NCBI GenBank assembly: GCA_947623455.1
Contig: OX392532.1
Span: forward strand, 45,387,058 to 45,451,057
Source of the DNA: Mimachlamys varia
Lineage: Eukaryota; Mollusca; Bivalvia; Pectinida; Pectinidae
DNA: 64,000 nucleotides
Direction of reading: 5' to 3'
The notes beneath the pieces are model-generated. The model searched no databases. It was not told where the DNA came from and saw only the letters and a list, made by a program, of their open reading frames with translations. Shown here piece by piece: positions 40,047 to 51,835 of the stretch; the stretch's first letter is position 1, and each line of letters starts with the position of its first letter. Made by a program: the position numbers and the translations under genes.

Positions 40047-40941
40047 CAAAGGTCAAACAAGCGACTCACCATTCCGTACAAGCCTGGGATTTTATAACTG
40101 ATTACGAACTTCATCTGATACCCCTTCACTGAAACTCTTGGTCCGAGACGTTGACGGGACGATGATCGACTTCATCATTCTTCTGACTAAACCATCACCA
40201 TGGTAACTGCTAACCGGCTAACCTAACTTATAAAATACATAATCGTCCTATGATTTTAGTGTAGATGGAGAATGCTATTAAACGTATTAGGCATTTCGCC
40301 ACTCTTGTCTAAGCGCATCAGACATGATCTTGGAAATTTGCATAACTTTGCTGCGGGGCTATTCCTTGAGGTGTGTATTTACTGCGGAGATGTCCCAGGT
40401 GGTCACGTGTAAGTTATCTCGCGTCAGTATGAGATTTTCCAGACTTTCCATGACAAATCATTATCCCCGGCTTTCTATCAGAATGGCCATAACTGATTCT
40501 TAAAATCGATTTTTAGATATAAACTCTTGGAGAATAATTATAAATCTATCCTCCCCAGGGACAGGCCTTCCGACGAACGGCGGTTTTTGGGGATATGTAA
40601 ACACAAAGCGATAGGGGATTGGTGAGGAAGCATAGCCAAGTGTTTCTTCCCTATTACCATTGTCGTTAACGGCTCCAGCAGATTTGATAATGATCGAAAA
40701 GTATAACAATAACCAAAAGAATACGCGGACTCTCTAGGTAAACAAATAGTCTCTGGGAGTGTTTGAACAGTTCGAGTGGACGTGTGCGCCATAGTTGCCG
40801 ACCGAACAAGGTAGAAACGGGATCGCGTGAACGCTATATTACTGTCAGTCGGCGCTAATAACACAAGTACTAGGCACACACTAATACGTACAACTAGTAA
40901 CTAAACCCCAGCATTACATTCATTAAATACAGCACGTCACA
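40047..40941. other. Unique island between arrays 5 and 6; no clear gene
   Basis: About 900 bp of non-repetitive DNA. On the minus strand an ATG-started frame of 84 codons (40792 down to 40538, beginning MAHTSTRTVQTLPETI) is open. A second frame overlaps it but begins only at TTG. Neither shows a domain or flanking splice signals that I trust, and they could be chance. The 3' side (40880-40941) is AT-rich up to the first GCCAGTCAG of array 6. Confidence 0.5.
40538..40792 (-). other. Unidentified ORF, 84 codons, weak
   Basis: ATG-started minus-strand frame with mixed, non-repetitive composition, ending GLSLGRIDL. In-frame sequence continues upstream to about 40879 as a hydrophobic LVLVLLAPTDS stretch, but without an ATG. 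That stretch could be read as a signal-like segment of an upstream exon. No family is recognised. Support is limited to length in a 0.9-kb island. Confidence 0.17.
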
Positions 40942-43900
40942 GCCAGTCAGAAACACTAAAAACAACCGTACAACATACCGCCAGTCAGAAACACTAAAAA
41001 CACCCGTACAGCATACCGCCAGTCAGAAACACTAAAAACAACCGTACAACATACCGCCAGTCAGAAACACTAAAAACAACCGTACAACATACCGCCAGTC
41101 AGAAACACTAAAAACAGCCGTACAACATACCGCCAGTCAGAAACACTAAAAACACCCGTACAGTATACCGCCAGTCAGAAACACTAAAAACAACCGTACA
41201 ACCTACCGCCAGTCAGAAACACTAAAAACAACCGTACAACATACCGCGAGTCAGAAACACTAAAAACAACAGTACAACATACCGCCAGTCAGAAACACTA
41301 AAAACAACCGTACAGCATACCAACAGTCAGAAACACTAAAAACAACCGTACAACATACCGCCAGTCAGAAACACTAAAAACAACCGTACAACATACTGCC
41401 AGTCAGAAACACTAAAAACAACCGTACAACATACCGCCAGTCAGAAACACTAAAAACAGCCGTACAACATACCGCCAGTCAGGAACACTAAAAACAACCG
41501 TACAGCATACCGCCAGTCAAACACACTAAAAACAACCGTACAACATACCGCCAGTCAGAAACACTAAAAACAGCCGTACAACATACCGCTAGTCAGGAAC
41601 ACTAAAAACAACCGTACAACATACCGCCAGTCAGAAACACTAAAAACAGCCGTACAACATACCGCCAGTCAGGAACACTAAAAGCAACCGTACAACCTAC
41701 CGCCAGTTAGAAACACTAAAAATCACCGTACAACATACCGTCAGTCAGAAACACTAAAAACAATCGTACAACATACCGCCAGTCAGAAACTCTAAAAACA
41801 CCCGAACAACATACCGCCAGTCAGAAACACTACAAACAGCCGTACAACATACCGCTAGTCAGGAACACTAAAAACAACCGTACAACATACCGCCAGTCAG
41901 AAACACTAAAAACAACCGCACAACATACCGCCTGTCAGAAACACTAAAAATCACCGTACAACATACCGCCAGTCAGAAACACTAAAAACAATCGTACAAC
42001 ATACCGCCTGTCAGAAACACTAAAAACAACCGTACAACATACCGCCTGTCAGAAACACTAAAAACACCCGTACAACATACCGCCAGTCAGAAACACTAAA
42101 AACAACCGTACAACATATCGCCAGTCAGAAACACTAAAACACCCGTACAGCATACCGCCAGTCAGAAACACTAAAAACAACAGTACAACATACCGCCAGT
42201 CAGAAACACTAAAAACAGCCGTACAACATACCGCTAGTCAGGAACACTAAAAACAACCGTACAGCATAACGCCAGTCAAAAACACTAAAAACAACCGTAC
42301 AACATACCGCCAGTCAGAAACACTAAAAACACCCGTACAACATACCGCTAGTCAGGAACACTAAAAACAACCGTACAACATACCGCCAGTCAGAAACACT
42401 AAAAACAACCGTACAACATACCGCCAGTCAGAAACACTAAAAATCACCGTACAGCATACCGCCTGTCAGAAACACTACAAACAACCGTACAACATACCGC
42501 CAGTCAGAAACACTAAAAACAACCGTACAACATACCGCCTATCAGAAACACTAAAAATCACCGTACAGCATACCGCCTGTCAGAAACACTACAAACAATC
42601 GTACAACATACCAACAGTCAGAAACACTAAAAACAACCGTACAACATACCGCCAGTCAGAAACACTACAAACACCCGTACAACATACCGCCTGTCAGAAA
42701 CACTAAAACACCCGTACAACATACCGCCTGTCAGAAACACTACAAACACCCGTACAACATACCGCCTGTCAGAAACACTAAAACACCCGTACAACATACC
42801 GCCTGTCAGAAACACTAAAAACAACCGTACAACATACCGCCTGTCAGAAACACTACAAACAATCGTACAACATACCAACAGTCAGAAACACTAAAAACAA
42901 CAGTACAACATACCGCCAGTCAGAAACACTAAAAACAACCGTACAACATACCGCCAGTCAGAAACACTAAAAACAACAGTACAACATACCGCCAGTCATA
43001 AACACTAAAAACACCCGTACAACATACCGCCTGTCAGAAACACTAAAACACCCGTACAACATACCGCCTGTCAGAAACACTACAAACAATCGTACAACAT
43101 ACCAACAGTCAGAAACACTAAAAACAACAGTACAACATACCGCCAGTCAGAAACACTAAAAACAACCGTACAACATACCGCCAGTCAGAAACACTAAAAA
43201 CAACTGTACAACATACCGCCAGTCAGAAACACTAAAAACAACAGTACAACATACCGCTAGTCAGAAACACTAACAACAACCGTACAACATACCGCCAGTC
43301 ATAAACACTAAAAACACCCGTACAACATACCGCCTGTCAGAAACACTAAAACACCCGTACAACATACCGCCTGTCAGAAACACTAAAAACAACCGTACAA
43401 CATACCGCCAGTCAGAAACACTAAAAACAACCGTACAACATACCGCCAGTCAGAAACACTAAAAACAACTGTACAACATACCGCCAGTCAGAAACACTAA
43501 AAACAACCGTACAACATACCGCCAGTCAGAAACACTAAAACACCCGTACAACATACCGCCAGTCAGAAACACTAAAAACAACAGTACAACATACCGCCAG
43601 TCAGAAACACTAAAAACAACCGTACAGTATACCGCCAGTCAGAAACATTAAAAACAACAGTACAACATACCGCCAGTCAGAAACACTAAAAACAACCGTA
43701 CAGCATACCAACAGTCAGAAACACTAAAAACAACAGTACAACATACCGCCAGTCAGAAACACTAAAAACAACCGTACAACATACCGCCAGTCAGAAACAC
43801 TAAAAACAACCGTACAACATACTGCCAGTGAGAAACACTAAAAACAACCGTACAACATACCGCCAGTCAGAAACACTAAAAACAGCCGTACAACATACCG

Positions 43901-46900
43901 CCAGTCAGGAACACTAAAAACAACCGTACAGCATACCGCCAGTCAAACACACTAAAAACAACCGTACAACATACCGCCAGTCAGAAACACTAAAAACAGC
44001 CGTACAACATACCGCTAGTCAGGAACACTAAAAACAACCGTACAACATACCGCCAGTCAGAAACACTAAAAACAGCCGTACAACATACCGCCAGTCAGGA
44101 ACACTAAAAGCAACCGTACAACCTACCGCCAGTCAGAAACACTAAAAATCACCGTACAACATACCGTCAGTCAGAAACACTAAAAACAATCGTACAACAT
44201 ACCGCCAGTCAGAAACTCTAAAAACACCCGAACAACATACCGCCAGTCAGAAACACTACAAACAGCCGTACAACATACCGCTAGTCAGGAACACTAAAAA
44301 CAACCGTACAACATACCGCCAGTCAGAAACACTAAAAACAACCGCACAACATACCGCCTGTCAGAAACACTAAAAATCACCGTACAACATACCGCCAGTC
44401 AGAAACACTAAAAACAATCGTACAACATACCGCCTGTCAGAAACACTAAAAACAACCGTACAACATACCGCCTGTCAGAAACACTAAAAACACCCGTACA
44501 ACATACCGCCAGTCAGAAACACTAAAAACAACCGTACAACATATCGCCAGTCAGAAACACTAAAACAACCGTACAGCATACCGCCAGTCAGAAACACTAA
44601 AAACAACAGTACAACATACCGCCAGTCAGAAACACTAAAAACAGCCGTACAACATACCGCTAGTCAGGAACACTAAAAACAACCGTACAGCATAACGCCA
44701 GTCAAAAACACTAAAAACAACCGTACAACATACCGCCAGTCAGAAACACTAAAAACACCCGTACAACATACCGCTAGTCAGGAACACTAAAAACAACCGT
44801 ACAACATACCGCCAGTCAGAAACACTAAAAACAACCGTACAACATACCGCCAGTCAGAAACACTAAAAATCACCGTACAGCATACCGCCTGTCAGAAACA
44901 CTACAAACAACCGTACAACATACCGCCAGTCAGAAACACTAAAAACAACCGTACAACATACCGCCTATCAGAAACACTAAAAATCACCGTACAGCATACC
45001 GCCTGTCAGAAACACTACAAACAATCGTACAACATACCAACAGTCAGAAACACTAAAAACAACCGTACAACATACCGCCAGTCAGAAACACTACAAACAC
45101 CCGTACAACATACCGCCTGTCAGAAACACTAAAACACCCGTACAACATACCGCCTGTCAGAATCACTACAAACACCCGTACAACATACCGCCTGTCAGAA
45201 ACACTAAAACACCCGTACAACATACCGCCTGTCAGAAACACTAAAAACAACCGTACAACATACCGCCTGTCAGAAACACTACAAACAATCGTACAACATA
45301 CCAACAGTCAGAAACACTAAAAACAACAGTACAACATACCGCCAGTCAGAAACACTAAAAACAACCGTACAACATACCGCCAGTCAGAAACACTAAAAAC
45401 AACAGTACAACATACCGCCAGTCATAAACACTAAAAACACCCGTACAACATACCGCCTGTCAGAAACACTAAAACACCCGTACAACATACCGCCTGTCAG
45501 AAACACTACAAACAATCGTACAACATACCAACAGTCAGAAACACTAAAAACAACAGTACAACATACCGCCAGTCAGAAACACTAAAAACAACCGTACAAC
45601 ATACCGCCAGTCAGAAACACTAAAAACAACTGTACAACATACCGCCAGTCAGAAACACTAAAAACAACAGTACAATATACCGCTAGTCAGAAACACTAAC
45701 AACAACCGTACAACATACCGCCAGTCATAAACACTAAAAACACCCGTACAACATACCGCCTGTCAGAAACACTAAAACACCCGTACAACATACCGCCTGT
45801 CAGAAACACTAAAAACAACCGTACAACATACCGCCAGTCAGAAACACTAAAAACAACCGTACAACATACCGCCAGTCAGAAACACTAAAAACAACTGTAC
45901 AACATACCGCCAGTCAGAAACACTAAAAACAACCGTACAACATACCGCTAGTCAGAAACACTAAAACACCCGTACAACATACCGCCAGTCAGAAACACTA
46001 AAAACAACAGTACAACATACCGCCAGTCAGAAACACTAAAAACAACCGTACAGTATACCGCCAGTCAGAAACATTAAAAACAACAGTACAACATACCGCC
46101 AGTCAGAAACACTAAAAACAACAGTACAACATACCGCTAGTCAGAAACACTAAAAACAACCGTACAACATACTGCCAGTCAGAAACACTAAAAACAACCG
46201 TACAGCATACCGCCAGTCAGAAACACTAAAAACAACCGTACAACATACCGCTAGTCAGAAACACTAAAAACAACCGTACAACATACTGCCAGTCAGAAAC
46301 ACTAAAAACAACCGTAAAGCATACCGCCAGTCAGAAACACTAAAAACAACAGTACAACATACCGCCAGTCAGAAACACTAAAAACAACAGTACAACATAC
46401 CGCCAGTCAGAAACACTAAAAACAACCCAACAACATACAGCCAGTCAGAAACACTAACAACAACCGTACAACATACCGCTGGTCAGAAACACTAAAAACA
46501 ACCCAACAACATACCGCCAGTCAGAAACACTAAAAACAACCGTACAACATACTGCCAGTCAGAAACACTAAAAACAACCCAACAACATACCGCCAGTCAG
46601 AAACACTAAAAACAACCGTACACCATACTGCCAGTCAGAAACACTAAAAACAACCCAACAACATACTGCCAGTCAGAAACACTAAAAACAACAGTACAAC
46701 ATACCGCCAGTCAGAAACACTAAAAACACCCGTACAACATACCGCCAGTCAGAAACACTAAAAACAACCGTACAACATACCGCCAGTCAGAAACACTTAA
46801 AACAACCGTACAACATACCGCCAGTCAGAAACACTAAAAACAACCGTACAACATACCGCCAGTCAGAAACACTAAAAACAACAGTACAGCATACCGTAAG

Positions 46901-47136
46901 TCAGAAACACTAAAAACAACCGTACAACATACCGCCAGTCAGAAACACTAAAGACACCCGTACAGCATACCGCCAGTCAGAAACACTAAAAACATCCGTA
47001 CAGCATACCAACAGTCAGAAACACTAAAAACAACAGTACAACATACCGCCAGTCAGAAACACTAAAAACAACCGTACAGCATACCGCTAGTCAGAAACAC
47101 TAAAAACAACCGTACAACATACCGCCAGTCAAAAAC
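40942..47136. repeat. Minisatellite array 6, 38-bp unit (37-bp variants)
   Basis: About 163 copies of a 38-bp unit with core CCAGTCAGAAACACTAAAAA followed by CAACCGTACAACATACCG. The 37-bp class has AAAACACCCG. Variants include GCCTGTCAG, GCTAGTCAGGAAC, CAACAGTAC, ATCACCG and CATACCAACAGTC. The plus strand is strongly A/C-rich and poor in G and T. The only sizeable frames (83 codons, minus strand) are pure repeat. It begins at GCCAGTCAG (40942) and ends at CCAGTCAAAAACCGAG (about 47136). Confidence 0.97.
41313..46115. repeat. 2426-bp tandem duplication inside array 6
   Basis: Landmarks recur at a constant offset of 2426 bp: ACATACTGCC at 41391 and 43817, CGTACAACAT before CAGGAAC at 41461 and 43887, a 252-bp open frame at 42627-42878 and 45053-45304, and CAGTATACC at 43625 and 46051. 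The copies therefore run about 41.31-43.69 kb and 43.70-46.12 kb. They differ at very few visible bases (for example CCAGTTAG at 41703 versus CCAGTCAG at 44129, and AATCACTAC in the second copy near 45161). The left edge is offset by one unit (2388). Confidence 0.9.
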
Positions 47137-47373
47137 CGAGTTTGTTCGAATGAATGACCCTGAACCACTTTCAAGGCCACATGAGTCAAATTTCTCTCAT
47201 TTCTAAATGTGTAATACTGGTCCGTCTACGTTAATATAACAATGATCGCCGTGGTTGTTTTACACATAATCAATATAATAATAGAACTAATAATTCGAGG
47301 TTCTTTTATGCCGCTTTATCACAACCTATAAGTCGTCTCAAAGCGGTTCACAATTTATTATCTGTTGTTATAG
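47137..47373. other. Unique island between array 6 and the LINE fragment
   Basis: About 240 bp of AT-rich sequence with stops in all frames I checked on the plus strand. It may be older retrotransposon sequence or unrelated flank. Nothing specific is recognised. Confidence 0.5.
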
Positions 47374-47532
47374 AGCCTTGCCAACCAGCCAATGTCGTTT
47401 CTATCAATTACTAAATTATTGAATGTGTATATCAAAATGAATGTAATCCCTGTCCAGTTCAATTACGCAAATCCTAGTTTCAAAAAAGATGAGAAAACTA
47501 CTCTCGGTAATTATCTATCTGTTTCTATTCTT
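47374..47532 (+). pseudogene. Non-LTR reverse transcriptase fragment (finger region)
   Basis: After a TAG at 47371 the frame reads SLANQPMSFLSITKLLNVYI, then a segment with NVIP, ANPSFKKDEKTTLGNY and VSIL. The pattern (a helix with LxN, then a Pro, then an Ala-Asn, then FKK-D-K, then NY--VSIL) is that of the early RT domain of jockey/CR1-type LINEs, typically seen as PxFKKxDK....NYRPVSIL. The conserved RP of NYRP is replaced by LS here. The similarity ends at about 47530, where the first repeat of array 7 (TTTTATCAGCTACAACAG) begins. No endonuclease domain or ORF1 is found upstream. It is a non-functional remnant. Confidence 0.6.
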
Positions 47533-47539
47533 CAGTTTT

Positions 47540-50500
47540 ATCAGCTACAACAGACAGACATGTTGTACCAAAACACAAACCAGACCAGCTACAACACAGA
47601 GACATGTTGTACCAAAACACAAACTAGCTCAGCTACAACAGGCAGACATGTCGTACCAAACCAGATCGGCTACAACAGGCAGATATGTTGTACCAAAACA
47701 CAAACTAGCTCAGCTACAACAGACAGACATGTTGTACCAAAACACAAACCAGATCAGCTACGACAGGTAGATATGTTGAACCAAAACACAAACCAGATCA
47801 GCTACAACAGGCAGATATGATGGACTAAAACGCAACCCAGACAGCTACAACAGGCAGATATGTTGAACCAAAACACAAACCAGATCAGCTACGACAGGTA
47901 GATATGTTGAACCAAGACACAAACCAGATCAGCTACAACAGACAGATATGTTGTACCAAAACACAAACCAGATCAGCTACAACAGGCAGACATGTTGTAC
48001 CAAAACACAAACCAGATCAGCTACAACAGACAGATATGTTGGACCAAAACACAAACCAGATCAGCTACAACAGGCAGACATGTTGTACCAGAACACAAAC
48101 CAGATCAGCTACAACAGACAGATATGTTGGACCAAAACACAAACCAGATCAGCTTCAACAGGCAGGCATGTTGGACCAAAACACAAACCAGATCAACTAC
48201 AACAGGCAGATATGTTGGACCAAAACACAAACCAGATCAGCTACAACAGGCAGATATGTTGTACCAAAACACAAACCAGATCAGCTACAACAGGCAGACA
48301 TGTTGTACCAAAACACAAACCAGATCAGCTACAACAGGCAGATATGTTGTACCAAACCAGATCAGCTACAACAGGCAGATATGTTGGACCAAAATACAAA
48401 CCAGATCAGCTACAACAGACAGATATGTTGGACCAAAACACAAACCAGATCAGCTACAACAGGCAGACATGTTGTACCAAAACACAAACCAGATCAGCTA
48501 CAACAGACAGATTTGTGGACCAAAACACAAACCAGATCAGCTACAACAGGCAGACATGTTGTACCAAAACACAAACCAGATCAGCTACAACAGGCAGACA
48601 TGTTGTACCAAAACACAAACCAGATCAGCTACAACAGGCAGACATGTTGTACCAAAACACAAACCAGATCAGCTACAACAGGCAGATATGTTGTACCAAA
48701 CCAGATCAGCTACAACAGGCAGATATGTTGGACCAAAACACAAACCAGATCAGCTACAACAGGCAGATATGTTGGAACAAAACACAAACCAGATCAGCTA
48801 CAACAGGCAGACATGTTGTACCAAAACACAAACCAGATCAGCTACAACAGGCAGACATGTTGTACCAAAACACAAACCAGATCAGCTACAACAGGCAGAT
48901 ATGTTGTACCAAACCAGATCAGCTACAACAGGCAGATATGTTGGACCAAAACAAAAACCAGATCAGCTACAACAGGCAGATATGTTGGAACAAAACACAA
49001 ACCAGATCAGCTACAACAGGCAGACATGTTGTACCAAAACACAAACAAGATCAGCTACAACAGACAGATATGTTGGACCAAAACACAAACCAGATCAGCT
49101 ACAACAGGCAGACAAGTTGTACCAAAACACAAACCAGATCAGCTACAACAGACAGATATGTTGGACCAAAACACAAACCAGATCAGCTACAACAGGCAGA
49201 CATGTTGTACCAAAACACAAACCAGATCAGCTACAACAGACAGATATGTTGGACCAAAACACAAACCAGATCAGCTTCAACAGGCAGACATGTTGTACCA
49301 AAACACAAACCAGATCAGCTACAACAGGCAGATATGATGGACTAAAACGCAACCCAGACAGCTACAACAGGCAGATATGTTGTACCAAACCAGATCAGCT
49401 ACAACAGGCAGATATGTTGGACCAAAACACAAACCAGATCAGCTACAACAGGCAGATATGATGGACTAAAACGCAACCCAGACAGCTACAACAGGCAGAT
49501 ATGTTGAACCAAAACACAAACCAGATCAGCTACGACAGGTAGATATGTTGAACCAAGACACAAACCAGATCAGCTACAACAGGTAGATATGTTGAACCAA
49601 AACACAACCCAGATCAGCTACAACAGGCAGATATGTTGTACCAAACCAGATCAGCTACATTAGGCAGATGTATTGTACCAAAACACAAACCAGATCAGCT
49701 ACAACAGGCAGATATGTTGTACCAAACCAGATCAGCTACTACAGGTAAATATGTTGTACCAAACCAGATCAGCTACAACAGGCAGATATGTTGGACCAAA
49801 ACACAAACCAGATTAGCTACAACAGGCAGATGTAATGTACCAAAACACAAACCAGATCAGCTACAACAGGCAGATATGTTGTACCAAACCAGATCAGCTA
49901 CTACAGGCAAATATGTTGTACCAAACCAGATCAGCTACAACAGGCAGATATGTTGGAACAAAACACAAACCAGATTAGTTACAACAGGCAGACATGTTGT
50001 ACCAAACCACAAACCAGATCAGCTACAACAGACAGATATATTGGACCAAAACACAAACCAGATCAGCTTCAACAGGCAGACATATTGTACCAAAACACAA
50101 ACCAGATCAGCTACAACAGGCAGACATGTTGTACCAAAACACAAACCAGATCAGCTACAACAGGCAGATATGTTGTACCAAACCAGATCAGCTACCACAG
50201 GCAGATATGTTGGACCAAAACACAAACCAGATCAGCTACAACAGGCAGATATGTTGGAACAAAACACAAACCAGATCAGCTACAACAGGCAGACATGTTG
50301 TTCCAAAACACAAACCAGATCAGCTACAACAGGCAGACATGTTGTACCAAAACACAAACCAGATCAGATACAACAGACAGATATGTTGGACCAAAACACA
50401 AACCAGATCAGCTACAACAGGCAGACATGTTGTACCAAAACACAAACCAGATCAGCTACAACAGGCAGACATGTTGTACCAAAACACAAACCAGATCAGC

Positions 50501-51465
50501 TACAACAGGCAGACATGTTGTACCAAAACACAAACCAGATCAGCTACAACAGGCAGACATGTTGTACAAAACACAAACCAGATCAGCTACCACAGGCAGA
50601 TATGTTGGACCAAAACACAAACCAGATCAGCTACAACAGGCAGACATGTTGTACCAAAACACAAACCAGATCAGCTACAACAGGCAGACATGTTGTACCA
50701 AAACACAAACCAGATCAGCTACAACAGGCAGACATGTTGTACCAAAACACAAACCAGATCAGCTACAACAGGCAGATATGTTGTACCAAACCAGATCAGC
50801 TACAACAGGCAGATATGTTGGACCAAAACACAAATCAGATCAGCTACAACAGGCAGATATGTTGGACCAAAACACAAACCAGATCAGCTACAACAGGCAG
50901 ACATGTTGTACCAAAACACAAACCAGATCAGCTACAACAGGCAGACATGTTGTACCAAAACACAAACCAGATCAGCTACAACAGGCAGATATGTTGTACC
51001 AAACCAGATCAGCTACAACAGGCAGATATGTTGGACCAAAACAAAAACCAGATCAGCTACAACAGGCAGATATGTTGGAACAAAACACAAACCAGATCAG
51101 CTACAACAGGCAGACATGTTGTACCAAAACACAAACCAGATCAGGTACCACAGACAGATATGTTGGACCAAAACACAAACCAGATCAGCTACAACAGGCA
51201 GACATGTTGTACCAAAACACAAACCAGATCAGCTACAACAGGCAGGCATGTTGTACCAAAACACAAACCAGATCAGCTACAACAGACAGATATGTTGGAC
51301 CAAAACACAAACCAGATCCGCATCAACAGGCAGACATGTTGTACCAAAACACAAACCAGATCAGTTACAACAGGCAGACATGTTGTACCAAAACACAAAC
51401 CAGATCAGCTACAACAGACAGATATGTTGGACCAAAACACAAACCAAATCAGCTACAACAGGCAG
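47540..51465. repeat. Minisatellite array 7, 44-bp unit, LINE-embedded
   Basis: About 90 copies of a 44-bp unit with core ACCAGATCAGCTACAACAGG followed by CAGACATGTTGTAC (or CAGATATGTTGGAC) and CAAAACACAA. A short class lacks seven bases (CAAACCAGATC instead of CAAAACACAAACCAGATC) and is 37 bp. The unit has no stop in any plus-strand frame. Because 44 leaves remainder two on division by three, all three plus frames stay open and read the same 44-residue super-period in different phases; frames reach 615 codons. Block duplications are visible: ATGGACTAAAACGC at 47820 and 49461 (offset 1641), and CCAAAACAAAAACCAG near 48946 and 51036 (offset 2090). Confidence 0.96.
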
Positions 51466-51628
51466 GAACAATCCTTTTAGATATAATGGTCCCCCACTAT
51501 GGAACAGTCTTCCAACAACTGTCACTGACACTGAACACGTTTTAATCACAAGGAAGGAACAGTATAACACTATTTACAAACAGGAATTTGATGGGGATAA
51601 ATACTTAGGTGTTCTAGGAGTTTACTGA
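51464..51628 (+). pseudogene. LINE ORF2 C-terminal fragment (GPPLWNSLP motif)
   Basis: In frame with the last array 7 unit the sequence reads RNNPFRYNGPPLWNSLPTTV, followed by about 35 residues rich in Lys, Glu and Tyr, ending LGVLGVY and TGA at 51626-51628. F-x-Y-x-GPxLWNSLP near the end of the protein, followed by a short basic/aromatic tail, is typical of the C-terminus of jockey/CR1-type non-LTR retrotransposon ORF2. The TRSAT motif encoded by the preceding repeat units is also commonly found a little upstream of this motif in such proteins (from memory). The rest of the RT is missing, so it is a remnant. Confidence 0.62.
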
Positions 51629-51835
51629 TCTCATAACATATGCTAATATGTCACTTGTGTAACATAATATGATATATGTATATATTTATGTTTTATTTCA
51701 CTTTAGATATTAATTTCATGATCTGCAATATCATTGTTTGGTCTTAGCTCATGCTACACTTTATATTAGCATATGTTCGGTCAATTGTTACTATTATATG
51801 TATACATTAGACACTATATGTGTTTCTTAATTTCT
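51629..51835 (+). other. Presumed LINE 3' flank with a 15-bp inverted repeat
   Basis: AT-rich sequence between the LINE stop codon and array 8. It holds a perfect 15-bp inverted repeat: AACATATGCTAATAT at 51635-51649 and ATATTAGCATATGTT at 51763-51777, separated by 113 bp. No target-site duplication flanks the arms. It could be the 3' untranslated region of the LINE or a small palindromic element inserted there. The first GATACTATAATC of array 8 follows directly at 51836. Confidence 0.5.

Larger units (their letters stand above)
47374..51628 (+). mobile_element. Broken non-LTR retrotransposon (LINE) remnant with array 7 inside
   Basis: Two pieces of a LINE-type ORF2 lie on the same strand: an RT-finger-like segment at 47374-47532 and an ORF C-terminus at 51464-51628. 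Between them are 3.9 kb of 44-bp tandem repeats and none of the catalytic RT core. The intervening coding region, normally more than 300 residues, is absent. The repeat unit itself reads TKTQTRSATTGR in the frame that leads into the C-terminal piece, where the last unit (TKTQTKSATTGR) continues directly into NNPFRYNGPPLWNSLP. The parsimonious reading is an old LINE copy with an internal deletion and local tandem amplification. Coincidental insertion of two fragments beside an unrelated array is the alternative. Confidence 0.55.

Noticed and set aside
40500..40709. 69-codon minus-strand frame starting at TTG
   Set aside because: The start is not an ATG, and the frame overlaps another equally weak frame.
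47904..51480. Three overlapping plus-strand ORFs of 379-615 codons in array 7 as a repeat protein
   Set aside because: All three frames are open at once because the 44-bp unit has no plus-strand stop. Only the last portion joins a recognisable LINE tail, and that element is broken.
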